Source: Tetmemena sp. SeJ-2015 (lineage: Eukaryota > Ciliophora > Spirotrichea > Sporadotrichida > Oxytrichidae). Taken from it: a stretch of 30,369 nt of DNA. The position numbers were made by a program, and so were the translations under genes. The notes under the pieces were generated by a model that had not been told where the DNA came from, did not search any database, and saw only the letters and a list, made by a program, of their open reading frames with translations. Shown here piece after piece: positions 10,006-19,314 of this stretch (position 1 is its first letter; each line of letters opens with the position of its first letter). The DNA lies in the NCBI GenBank assembly GCA_027382625.1, contig JAJKFJ010019187.1, forward strand, positions 1-30,369, given 5' to 3'.

Positions 10006-13000
10006 ATGGCAAGTGTGGTGGCAACCTTAACGGTGCTCTCAGTTTAACTTCTCTCTTCAACCTTGGTTAACAATGTTGACGAGATGTATATCACGTACTA
10101 CGATGCTAGCGGCAACAGCTTCGACTCTCCCTCTTTGTATCTCTCCAAGTCCACTCCCTCCTATAGCAATATTGGCTTTTAGATCAACTGCTATGATCAG
10201 ACAGCCAAGATAATCAACAATCATTTTATAAAGACAATTCATTTTAGGTTCTAAAAGCTGATTTTTCCACAAAGAATAAATTAATTATTGCATATCATAA
10301 TGTATGCAATTTTAAGAATGGATTTGAGTGTCTAATTATTCTTACCCGCTTATACTTTATGGTTATAATTTTCCTTGGAAAAATGACTAATGAATATAAA
10401 TAAAAGTTATTGAGGTAAAGTTTCGCATTTTAGAATAGAATATTTTATATTTTCAGTATTTTATATTCCTTTTATCGAATTACAAATAAATAGTATTTTA
10501 TTCATTTTAAGAAGCTATTTAACTATTTTGGCTACTCAAACTATCATTTAATTTTAAACGAAGATAAAATTCTGTAGAGCGGTCTCTTTTTCCATTGATC
10601 CCTGTCAGGACATCACCTACAACTGCTTATATATATAATGTTTACTTTTTTTACTTGATGCTTGAGTGATAGCACTTAAAAATCCGTGTTCAAAGACAAG
10701 ACAACTCAGAAGCAACTTACCTTCCAAGTCGCTCAGTACTTATCCGAGTAGACTAAGGTTTTAAACATCTAAACTCTCATGGTCAACTCAGAGACGCTCT
10801 CCTACACCAAGACTGACAACGTCAAAGTCTCTTTCAAATCTGACGTTCCAAATTACAAGGCTATTACTTGTCCCTACGGCCAGACAAAAGACATCTAATA
10901 TGAACTCAAAAAGGGAGAAATAATTATCACAATTTCAAAAATTTATTTTAATTTGAGGTTCTTATTTTTATAAAGGGAGGTACCATGATTTTTTCTAATA
11001 CCAAAATCCCTTGCAATCAGTGGATGACTATTACGGTCACAGTTTCATCAGACTTCATTAACACTTTCGTTAGCACAAACTAAATTTTAGTTTCATTTAA
11101 TGGAAATTTATATTATTATTAAATATATATATAAGCATAGTAAAGATAATACATTCATAATAAAATAATAAAAATATAATTTGATATAATGAAGTTGATT
11201 TCTAGTGAAGGTTTAGTAAACATTGACTGTTCTGAAGTAGGTGTTGGCTTTAAAGTACTTTTATTTAATGGGCGAGATGCCACTTACTCTATGTTTTACA
11301 CTATTGACAACATGGTTCCTTCAAACTATCATTGCTTTGCTGACGTCTTTAATCCTTCGTCCATTTCTTCTAACAAACTTTTATACACTCAAAATGCATT
11401 TGTTTCTAATTATTTTAGAGTCTATAAGAATATATTCTTAAAATATTTAACTTGAAATTGATGATTAACCTAACACCAGAAAATTAAATTATTTAGTAAA
11501 TTAAAATAATCAAGACTGCTCTTTTTAGGGCAATACGCTATAAGAATGAAAGCTGGATGTATCTATTTATCTACTTATACGACATCAGAATTAATTTTTT
11601 CGACAGAATTTTTTATTAAAGATGGAATTAACCATCAAGATCATTAGTTTTTTGTTGTTGAATATAAATTAAAAAATAGCTGAGAGATATTGATGCTGTT
11701 TTCTATTTGAACTACTGATTTCTACTTCCATTTTAAAAGATAAGCGATTATATTTAAGTAGATTAAATCCCAAATTGAATATTCTTTTTAGTTTAGCTTG
11801 AGAATATTTATGGGGATTTGACTGCCCCTGCTTTTACCAAAGTTATAGCTCTCAAAACTCTTGCTAACAAGCAAAATGTGAATCTTAAATTAAGCTTTTG
11901 CTTAAAACATATTTTTAAAAGGGATGATTTAGAAAAAAATATATTTTGAATGACGCATATGGAGGGCTAGATGGCAGCGAGCCCTAAGATGAAATTAGAG
12001 TTTCAATCTACTCAGATGTGCTTAACTAGATGTTTGTCACCTCAGTCTTTTCTGTTTCTTAAATTGGAGTGATAGACTTCAATGGCCTTCAGGTCCCTTG
12101 CAAAAACTATATTCTTCTAGGTCTCATCGAAAGCGATTTATTGAATATTACCTTTTCAAAATCAAGCAGTAATTTTATGATAGGATTTAATAAAGAACGA
12201 TTTAATGGAGCATAATTCTTTATAGTAAATTTCTTACAATAAATATACTTTTATTTCCCTTCCTCTTTTAAAAATAGAAGCTAAAGAGTCTTATTAAGTT
12301 TCAGGCATAATTTTCTACTAAATAAAAGGATATTGCAATAAGTCGCCATAGCTTTTATGATTGGTACTTTTACTTCAAATAGGGAATAGACCTTGATTAA
12401 CCAAAATAAGAAGATTATGATGATCTTGCAAAACTTATCATAGCAAAGTAATGTTTAAGTATTTCAGAATCATACATATTTCTTTCTTTATCTTTATTTT
12501 TGGACCTTTGTCTCTTCTCAGTAAACATACTTTTAAAGAAGTTGAATAATCTTCTATAGGGAATTGATTGTGGTTGCCCACATCATGATTCTTTACATTA
12601 AATATTAATTGACGCCATCTAACAAAGGAAAATATTCTATTTCTTTCATCAGTCCAATAAGTGCTGGTTTTAGAATATTGATTATTATCTTTATTCCTCA
12701 ATCTTTACTTTATTTTCCTTTACTGAATAATCTTCTAAATATTTTGATTACCAATTTATTACAGTACCGCACTACCAAGTAATTCTAAGTAATTTTAATC
12801 TGTGGCAAATTTTAATTTGTTTATAAAAGATTTTTGCATTAATAAATTATTTTAATAGCCCAAATTATTTTAATTTATCTTTTGAATTTTTATTCTCAGA
12901 TTCATTTAACTGAATAACGAAAACAACCAGGCGAGGATTCCTTGCCAGTTCGAGGGCTCTCAAATGAATGACTTGATCCTTGGTGGAGGGTTATACATAT

Positions 13001-16000
13001 TTTTACGTTTTTTTTATAAGGAGGGGATATTCAAAATGCTGTTAAAGTTATTGGCAAGGTCAACAGTTACGTCTCTTTTTAATTAAAAACTTTAATTAAG
13101 TCATAATTCTCTTATGCTGGTAAATATTTCCCCACACTCAAAACCCTAAATTTCCTTAAATATAATTATAACAATAGACCATTTATTATAGTAAATTATT
13201 TATAAAATTAACAATTTAAGATCTTTATAGCACGAATTTATTTTCTACTATTTGCAAAATAAGGTACTATTTGTTATGAGAATGATGGTGATTAGTTGTA
13301 AGTCACATTTTCTGAGGCTGATATATTTTTTTTTAAAAAAAAATGAATCACCCTAAATAAGTTATGAATTATTGATTAAGTGAAGAAGAGAAAAGTAAAA
13401 TCCTGCAACTAAGAAACTTAATATTTTAGCAAAAATTGATTAATTTGGGATTAGATCGCAACAATTACTCTCTGTACGGAAATCAGTCTTCAAGCAGCAT
13501 CCTATCTACCAGACGAGAAAAATGCCCTCTACTCACTCAAGACTTAAGTGCAGAGCTCCACTAAATACAGTTCTGCTCTTCACACTGCTAAAATGGGAGG
13601 GGCTGTTTACAATCACATGCAGATATCAGTTGGTAAAAATGGATACACTCCTTCCGCTACTGCAACTGCTATCATAACCATAATTATCATTTAAGTGAGG
13701 TAGGAAAATATTATTATTTTTGTTAATAAGTTCTAAAAAGTATTGAGACTCAAGTATTTAGTACCTACTTATGGCACCAACGACAGAAACAGCAATGATT
13801 AAATTAAGATTGTCATATACTCTGATGCTCTTCAGGGCATTTAACCTATTAATTAATTTAGCAAAAAATAAATTATTTTAAAGAACGTTAAACATCCTAA
13901 TAGTGAAATATACTTTTCAAAATTGTCTATGTAAAAATGAGAATAGCTTTTTTCATCATAATTTTTCAAGCATACTTTAGAAGCGGCCAAATACCGATAC
14001 AAATTACTCCTAAATTAAAATTCGAGCAAATGATTTAAAAAGTGTATAAATGGATTTAGAACTAATTTTATTAAATGGCTTTTATTCAGCAATGTGGATA
14101 TTATATCCTCTCCTCAACTGATTTCGTGAGCTTCAATAATCTAGACATTCACAAAATATGTTTTTATGTCTTATCAATTTAATTTCTATATTATTTCATA
14201 ATTTATTTTTTGTATGAAATATGATCCATTGATAGATTTATATTTTCTTTTAGTGTCGAGCAGTTTTATTAATGTTGTAGAATTAGAATTCTTCATAAAT
14301 TGAAGAAGTATCAATATTTGCTAATAAATTGTTACAGTCATAAGATATTTTTAATGTGCATAATATAAACTTTATAGTTATTTTAAACACACTATATTTT
14401 AATATTTTACGAACTTATTCTTCTTTCTTTTTCATCTTTATAAAGAATAAATTGTGATTCCTTGCGTAGAGGAGGTGATTATTTCAATCTATGAGTTAGA
14501 CAGCAGCTCTAGCGATGCCTACTCTATGAGAATATCCTGCGTGAATGTAGGCCAAGTGAGCTAAGACTTTGTGCTTGCCCCCATCAAAGTAAAAACTGAA
14601 CCTGGTTCTGTGGACCTCATCTCTACTGGAGAGGAGTTTTTAGGAGCTTAAACAATTTAGAAATTTTTTTTTGTAAGCTTATTAAGATATGGCCAAAGGT
14701 TCTTATTTGATTATGTGATGACTTTATTTAAATATATCGTATCTTATGGTAATATGATAAAGTTCGGCATCTCTGCTACTTTGGGTCCTGTCAAAGAATT
14801 CCTAACTACTATCGCTCAACTATAATAAAATGAAAACAATAATTTATCATTAGGGTCTTGTGAAGTTTTAATAAAGAAGCAAATTCATTTTGTGATGCAA
14901 ATTAAATTATTTGCTCTATTAAAATGAAAATACTTCACTCACTTAATGATGAATTTTCCAGTAAAGAAAGATTATTTTTCTCTTCGTTTAAACTCTAAAT
15001 AATAATGAAAACAATGCCCTTTACAGACTGGAGGCAGAAGTAGTGAGCTCATCCAAGTACGATAAAACTGTATTTACTAAGAAAACTACTTCCTCAGGTT
15101 AAATTAACAACTCAAAAAATTACTACTCAATTAATCATATTATAGAAGTATACTAGTAGAATATAAATATGTAGAATTTAATCAAAATTTTAATTATTAT
15201 TGGTTATCTTTCCTATATGTGCGGAGCTACTTACAACAGAAATTCAAAGGCACTAACACAAAAGAACACAGTGCAAGCTAAGACGGCAACCTACGTTAGC
15301 GGCACCTCTAACTTTGTTATTCTTACTATAGGAGTGTTCTCCGACGTTACTAATTAACTCCAATACCTGGATGTAAATCAATTCAACAAAAACTAGAAGA
15401 AAAATCTCAACTCTCTTTATTCAGTGCCTGTTCCTTGCAATGAGTATTCAAATTGTTAGACCTGAATTAAAATTATTATTTTTCTTATTGTGAATAAATT
15501 ATTCACTCAGCTAATCAAATTAATTTCTCAGGATAATTTAAACATTTCTACGAAATCCCATGTTAAGAATTATGTTAAAGTTGAAACTATAATTTTAATT
15601 TTCTCAGTTTGGGGAATAAAATTAGTATACTTTTTTTAAGGTTATTTACTTATTATTTCATGCATCCTAACTCTTATATAATTTAGCTTCTTCATTATTT
15701 ATTTAAAAACTTATTAAGATATTAGTTTTTTAATCTCTATCATTTGTTTGAATTTAATTTCTTGAATTTATTATCCTTAAAAAATTTAAGTTAAAATTTG
15801 TTCTAATGCAAATCTACTTTTTTGATAAAAAAGGGAAACGATATTTTTTAATTTATGAAATAAATTTTGATTTCTTTATGATTTTGCAATACATTATTGC
15901 AAAATTAGTACCGGATATAATTTTTATTGCATTTAAATGTATTATTTATTTTATTTTTTAGTTATAGAAAATGCTAATTTTTGGATTATTAAAATTCTTT

Positions 16001-17252
16001 GTTTAAATCATTTTTGTTTAATCCAATGTGAATTACACCTCTCTCTTAAAATTAAATTTAGCCGTTAATTTACTTTAAATTTTCCCATTTAACTAAGAAT
16101 GAATTAACTTATAACATTTCTACATCAATTACCTCAATAAATTATTATTAAATTATAAAAAAATAATTTCTAAAATAAGCCAATAATAATGTAGATATGA
16201 TTTTTTTTTAGAATATCCTGCAGGCATACACATCCGCCAAACAAAATGTGTACCAGCAATTGATAAAATGCACTCCCACTGCTAATAGCACATACCCAAT
16301 AGAGACAATCACCCTCGGTACGGAGAAACTTCCCTTCGATATCAATCTCAAGGCTGATTTCAGCGACATCCTCATTAAGAAGGCTTTGAACAAAGCAGTC
16401 ACTTCCATTCTCTCAAATCCTTATTTAAAAGTATCTTTAAGAAAGAGTTTATTATAAAAAAATATTTAACTTTAAAACTTATAATTGCTTTAGATTTTTT
16501 CCCTTCAATTTATTCAGCTATCATGTAAAGTTTACTCTTATTAAAATTTATAATAAAATGCTAGCCATCAATTAATTAGTCTTCAATCATAAAATTACTT
16601 TAATGAAGAAAACTATTATATTTATCGTAATAAATAAAAATAATTCTGGACGAGTTGGATGACATGAAGAAGAGTATGAGTCAGAAGATAGGAGCCTACT
16701 TGCTGAAAAAAGGAGTTGAGAAATTGAACTCTCAAGCAATGAGTGAAGCTAGTTTATCAGTTCTATTTATTTAGAAAAAGGAATTTAATAAATTTTAAAT
16801 AAAATAGCATTTTTAGCATGTAAATTATAGTTCGTAAATTAATTTTTAAATCTTGGTGAGATGGAAATAAGACTAGTCAACATATAATACGAAATCCAAA
16901 CTGGAAACCAAAAAGCCTTCCCCTTGCAATCTTCTCATCCTTTGATAGATGCCCTCTCACTAAATTCCCAACTCAATCAGGATTTTACACCATTTAAGAC
17001 TGATTTAATTAAAATCATAAATATGACTCATAAAAGTATGAGTTATAAAGGGGAAAAAATATATACAGAAGCTCATAAATTTCTTCAAGACTTATACATG
17101 TGAAAAGTTTTAAAGTTTTTTAATTTAGTGATTCAAAGTAGGATGATAAGAGTTTTGAGATAATCCCAAAGCTTAACAGTTCTAGATCTGCATCAGTGAA
17201 GGATAAAATCCCTACCTGGAACATAGATGCAATTGTTTATGGCGTTGAATGA
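10006..17252 (+). CDS. L2: split gene for a large secreted repeat protein (21 coding blocks)
   Basis: Starts at ATG 10006 and ends at TGA 17250-17252. Blocks: 10006-10213, 10561-10628, 10659-10917, 10972-11091, 11212-11433, 11801-11878, 11949-12105, 12324-12409, 12913-12990, 13020-13097, 13440-13661, 13765-13835, 14085-14150, 14457-14638, 14761-14840, 15004-15091, 15227-15460, 16208-16411, 16643-16746, 16856-16984, 17130-17252. Removing one pointer per junction leaves 2745 nt, in frame throughout, giving 914 residues. The N-terminus has a short hydrophobic signal-like segment (MASVVATLTVLSVQLLSSTL). S-D-[VA] motifs fall near residues 153, 325, 525 and 690, and [IV]PC near 185, 355, 550 and 725, which indicates about four tandem units of roughly 170-200 residues. 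No transmembrane helix was seen: L2 ends where the L1 helix begins. Probably secreted; function unknown. TAA and TAG occur in frame as Gln. Confidence 0.9.
10214..10560 (+). other. IES of L2, pointer AAGATAA
   Basis: AAGATAA at 10207-10213 and 10561-10567; 347 bp. Confidence 0.85.
10629..10658 (+). other. IES of L2, pointer TGCTT
   Basis: TGCTT at 10624-10628 and 10659-10663; 30 bp. Confidence 0.85.
10918..10971 (+). other. IES of L2, pointer AAAGGGAG
   Basis: AAAGGGAG at 10910-10917 and 10972-10979; 54 bp. Restores YELKKGGTMIFSN. This GC-richer pointer first revealed the MDS/IES structure. Confidence 0.93.
11092..11211 (+). other. IES of L2, pointer TTTAGT
   Basis: TTTAGT at 11086-11091 and 11212-11217; 120 bp. 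Confidence 0.8.
11434..11800 (+). other. IES of L2, pointer AGAATAT
   Basis: AGAATAT at 11427-11433 and 11801-11807; 367 bp. Confidence 0.8.
11879..11948 (+). other. IES of L2, pointer AATG
   Basis: AATG at 11875-11878 and 11949-11952; 70 bp. Restores NKQNDAYGGLDG. Confidence 0.75.
12106..12323 (+). other. IES of L2, weak pointer AAAA
   Basis: AAAA at 12102-12105 and 12324-12327 is in phase and gives VPCKRILQQVAIAFMIGTF, aligned with L1, but a homopolymer pointer is weak evidence for the exact edge. Confidence 0.55.
12410..12912 (+). other. IES of L2, pointer AATAA, containing a minus-strand ORF
   Basis: AATAA at 12405-12409 and 12913-12917; 503 bp. Restores NQNNENNQARIPC. An antisense open frame lies wholly inside it (12438-12701). 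Confidence 0.75.
12438..12701 (-). CDS. possible germline-limited small ORF inside an L2 IES
   Basis: Minus-strand frame of about 87 codons ending at TGA (12438-12440). It stays open further upstream if TAA/TAG are Gln, and no ATG was found at the 5' end. The composition is protein-like rather than purely AT-driven: it has the run TYWTDERNRIFSFVRWRQ, several His and a basic tail (RRDKGPKIKIKKE). The spacing W-x3-E-x3-F is faintly like a Myb/SANT helix, but not enough to assign. It would be destroyed when the IES is removed, so expression would be limited to the germline or developing nucleus. It may be a fragment of an element, or a chance frame. Confidence 0.3.
   Translation of the reverse strand: MRNKDNNQYSKTSTYWTDERNRIFSFVRWRQLIFNVKNHDVGNHNQFPIEDYSTSLKVCLLRRDKGPKIKIKKEICMILKYLNITLL
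12991..13019 (+). other. IES of L2, pointer GGAGGG
   Basis: GGAGGG at 12985-12990 and 13020-13025; 29 bp. Same protein position (GGGDI) as the L1 IES at 2912-3223. Confidence 0.9.
13098..13439 (+). other. IES of L2, pointer TTAATT
   Basis: TTAATT at 13092-13097 and 13440-13445; 342 bp. L1 is uninterrupted at this position. Confidence 0.75.
13662..13764 (+). other. IES of L2, pointer CTACT
   Basis: CTACT at 13657-13661 and 13765-13769; 103 bp. Restores TPSATYGTNDRNSNDQ. Confidence 0.8.
13836..14084 (+). other. IES of L2, pointer TTCAG
   Basis: TTCAG at 13831-13835 and 14085-14089; 249 bp. Restores YSDALQQCGYYILSS, parallel to YSDVISDMLQCGTFTVSS of L1, which is uninterrupted here. Confidence 0.85.
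14151..14456 (+). other. IES of L2, pointer ATTC
   Basis: ATTC at 14147-14150 and 14457-14460; 306 bp. Restores NNLDIPCVEE. The L1 IES lies a few codons earlier. Confidence 0.85.
14639..14760 (+). other. IES of L2, pointer AGTT
   Basis: AGTT at 14635-14638 and 14761-14764; 122 bp. Confidence 0.75.
14841..15003 (+). other. IES of L2, 12-bp pointer AATGAAAACAAT
   Basis: AATGAAAACAAT at 14829-14840 and 15004-15015; 163 bp. Longest pointer in L2. Restores QQNENNALYRLEAEVV; L1 is uninterrupted at ENNALYKLEAEV. Confidence 0.95.
15092..15226 (+). other. IES of L2, pointer CTACTT
   Basis: CTACTT at 15086-15091 and 15227-15232; 135 bp. Confidence 0.85.
15461..16207 (+). other. IES of L2 (747 bp), pointer TTAGA
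   Basis: TTAGA at 15456-15460 and 16208-16212. Very AT-rich; no coding block or open frame of note seen inside. Confidence 0.8.
16412..16642 (+). other. IES of L2, pointer ATTCT
   Basis: ATTCT at 16407-16411 and 16643-16647; 231 bp. Restores AVTSILDELDDMKKSM. Confidence 0.85.
16747..16855 (+). other. IES of L2, pointer GTGA
   Basis: GTGA at 16743-16746 and 16856-16859; 109 bp. Gives EIRLVNIQYEIQTGNQ, parallel to IRQITMTYDIQSGNQ in L1. Confidence 0.8.
16985..17129 (+). other. IES of L2, pointer GATT
   Basis: GATT at 16981-16984 and 17130-17133; 145 bp. Confidence 0.75.
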
Positions 17253-17800
17253 AATATCATATTTTAAATTAAATATTGAAGCTCATGTGATTTTATTGTA
17301 AAATAGATAGAATAGAATTGTATTGATACTGAGAATTATTTTTTAATTCCTTAAAATTATTGCTCCTTTTTGACTTTATCCTTTTTTTGTTTGATAAAAA
17401 GTGCTTTGATTTAAATGGCTTAAATAAACTAAATTGTATCCTGAATTATGAAACTTGCAAGCCGTGAGTTGACTCCACCGTTTCTTATATGATCATTGCG
17501 ATCTTATTTTATTATGAGATTATTAACCGTGATTAAGATTTGAAAATCTTTATATCATGGAAGAAGAATCATTCACAATTATTCATTAAAAATCTTATAT
17601 CATAGAAATCTCCTATAAATTTTCCGTTTCTATTTCATAAAAATTGTAATTTATAATGAAATATGAAATTAAAGAGTAAGCTAATTTAAAGTTATAATTA
17701 CATCTATTTTTAATAATTATTGGCTTGATATTTTAAATTATAGTCTCAAATATAAGTAGATCGATAAATCCTCTTGAAAAATTTAAGTAAGGTAAATTTT
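17253..17800. other. intergenic region after L2
   Basis: Mostly AT-rich. Plus-strand stretches open in the TAA/TAG=Gln code occur at about 17400-17466 (ending TGA) and 17467-17652, the latter with a hydrophobic run (TVSYMIIAILFYY). They are too short and isolated to call a gene; they may be remnants of the gene lost from this copy of the duplication. Confidence 0.3.
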
Positions 17801-18099
17801 TTATGATTTAGAGAAAATAAAACTTTGTTAGTAAATATTATAGAGTGTTCTCCTCAAAATTACAGATGATTTATCATTGATATCTTTGATACAAGAAGTT
17901 TCCAAAGAAGAGATTTTGGAAGAATCATTCAAAAGTTATAAGTCTAAAATGAATATTAAATCCTTAAGTTTCATTAGCTGAGACTCAAATATAAAAAAAT
18001 CATCATTAAATAATAATAATATTCCACAGTACCACAGATATTATTTAAATCCATCTATAGATTATGTTTTAGAATTTTTATTTTCAAATGATTCACTCT
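17801..18099. repeat. 3' flank of GH16-1, repeated at 21.65-21.90 kb
   Basis: Diverged copy of about 21646-21893. Shared landmarks include ATCTTTGATAC(C)... with GATACAAGAA at about 17890 and 21739, and GACTCAAATA...ATCATCATTAAATA at about 17983 and 21834. Here it runs almost directly into the GH16-1 3' end, whereas the other copy is separated from GH16-3 by about 430 bp. Confidence 0.6.
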
Positions 18100-19046
18100 T
18101 CAGTTGAGGAAAGAAACTTGCTCAAGCTCAGCTGCAGCTGACCAGTCAATTTCGAATACTCTCACGTAGTCTATCACATATTGAGCAGGGAAGTGAGTGC
18201 TGCCGTCAGGGCCGCCGGGCCAGTTTCCACCCACAGCTAAGTTCAATAGGATGAAGAATTTCTGGTTTTCAAAAGGCCAGTGACCACCAGATTTAAGTAA
18301 TTTATTCTAAGTCGATTTGGTTTGGTTGCCAGTTTACTCCATAAATAACCTATAAAATTGCGAAATAGCTTTATGATTTAAGGTTTACGAATGCTATAAG
18401 TTAAATACGTAAGATTTATAATAAAATGGAACCAGATTAGCTCTTATATACTGTGTTGTATACGTGTCCATCTACATAGAAGTCGATTATATTATTTTTC
18501 ATTCACTCCATAAGTGTGATAGTTGTGAGAGAAGCTGTCATCAATATTGTAGCCGTGAGTGGTATCGTAAGAAGGAGCGTGCAGGGATCCATATACGTGG
18601 CCGGGGTCTCTGCCAACCCATTCCATGATATCGATCTCACCGCAAGCGGGCCAGCCATGCTGAGAGATGCTATCACCAAGAAGCCAAAAGGCAGGCCAGA
18701 TGCCTTATCCTCTAGGTAGAATGGCTCTCATCTCGAACTTGCCGTACATGATAGAGAACTTTCCCTGGGTCTTCATTCTAGCTGAGGTGTATTGAGAGCC
18801 ACCGTAGTTTTCTCTCAGAGCCTGGATTACTAGATTGCCGTTTGAAACGAAAGCATTTTGAGAGCGGTCAGTATAGAACTCCATCTCGTTGTTGCCCCAG
18901 CCGCCGCTGCTTTGCTCGAAGTTCCACTTGCTTCTATCAATTTGCCCTCCGTTGAATTCATCAGCCCATACCTGGACCCACTTGTAAGCAGATGCTTACT
19001 GGACAGTAATAGCTCCGAGTAGGAGGAGAGATGCTATAAACTTCAT
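18100..19046 (-). CDS. GH16-1: scrambled gene for a secreted GH16 beta-glucanase
   Basis: ATG at 19046, TGA at 18100-18102. Four germline blocks, named in coding order: A 18505-19046, B 18309-18344, C 18431-18488, D 18100-18293. Along the minus strand they lie A-C-B-D, so B and C must swap. Pointers: A/B TTATGGAGT, B/C AATCGACTT, C/D AATCTGGT. The unscrambled frame is 804 nt, 267 residues. Signal peptide MKFIASLLLLGAITVQQASA; catalytic segment GEIDIMEW puts the presumed nucleophile at E137 and acid/base at E142, the EIDIME form of GH16. The fold landmarks KFEMRA, LPRGQGIWPAFW, GVNWQPNQIDFYVDG and a C-terminal VIDYVRVF are all present. Known family activity is hydrolysis of beta-1,3 (or 1,3-1,4) glucans; substrate here is inferred. 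Close paralogue of GH16-3. Confidence 0.95.
18294..18308 (-). other. IES between blocks B and D of GH16-1
   Basis: 15 bp, flanked by the C-joining pointer of B (18309-18317) and the pointer of D (18286-18293). It separates non-consecutive blocks. Confidence 0.9.
18309..18344 (-). other. MDS B of GH16-1, 36 bp, out of order
   Basis: Encodes the NWQPNQ stretch between pointers TTATGGAGT (18336-18344) and AATCGACTT (18309-18317). It lies downstream of block C in the germline though it precedes C in the protein. Confidence 0.93.
18345..18430 (-). other. IES between blocks C and B of GH16-1
   Basis: 86 bp, AT-rich; diverged from the 113-bp counterpart in GH16-3. Confidence 0.9.
18431..18488 (-). 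other. MDS C of GH16-1, out of order
   Basis: Encodes DFYVDGHVYNTVYKSQS. Bounded by AATCGACTT (18480-18488) and AATCTGGT (18431-18438). Confidence 0.93.
18489..18504 (-). other. IES between blocks A and C of GH16-1
   Basis: 16 bp between the A pointer (18505-18513) and the C pointer (18480-18488). Confidence 0.9.
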
Positions 19047-19314
19047 GATTGGATATAAATTTATATTATAATAATCTGATTGAAGGAAGGATTTTATATC
19101 CTTGAGAGTACTAAACTCTCCAATAATATTTTTGTAATTAAGAATATGCTAATAGTATTATAATAACAACTTTTTAGAATAATATCCTCTTTATTATTTT
19201 AAATTCACCCCAGTGATTCACCTCTAAGAGAATATATTATTTGAGTGGGATTTCAAAACAAAGTAATTGATATGGGTAAACTCATGTGTTCAAATGTAAT
19301 TGATAGTTTAAGGA
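19047..19314 (-). promoter_or_regulatory. 5' flank of GH16-1 with blocks conserved upstream of GH16-3
   Basis: Two plus-strand blocks, TTATATCCTTGAGAGTA (19094-19110) and GAATAATATCCT (19178-19189), recur upstream of GH16-3 at 23371-23387 and 23439-23450 with similar spacing from the start codon. In gene orientation both contain AGGATAT. They may be promoter or DNA-elimination signals, or simply residual similarity from the duplication. Confidence 0.45.

Noticed and set aside
16208..16408. Minus-strand open frame opposite L2 block 18
   Set aside because: Antisense shadow; the plus frame aligns with L1 and joins its neighbours in phase.
10214..17129. Spliceosomal introns as the cause of the interruptions
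   Set aside because: Spacers do not begin GT and end AG consistently, they carry direct repeats at both edges, and in the GH16 genes the blocks are out of order, which splicing cannot fix.
17969..18102. Plus-strand gene end overlapping the GH16-1 terminus (frame ending LFSNDSLFS)
   Set aside because: The frame is interrupted by TGA upstream and its counterpart near 21.8 kb does not keep it, so similarity of the flank is probably not protein-driven.
18516..18719. Plus-strand open frame within GH16-1
   Set aside because: Antisense shadow of the catalytic region of GH16-1.
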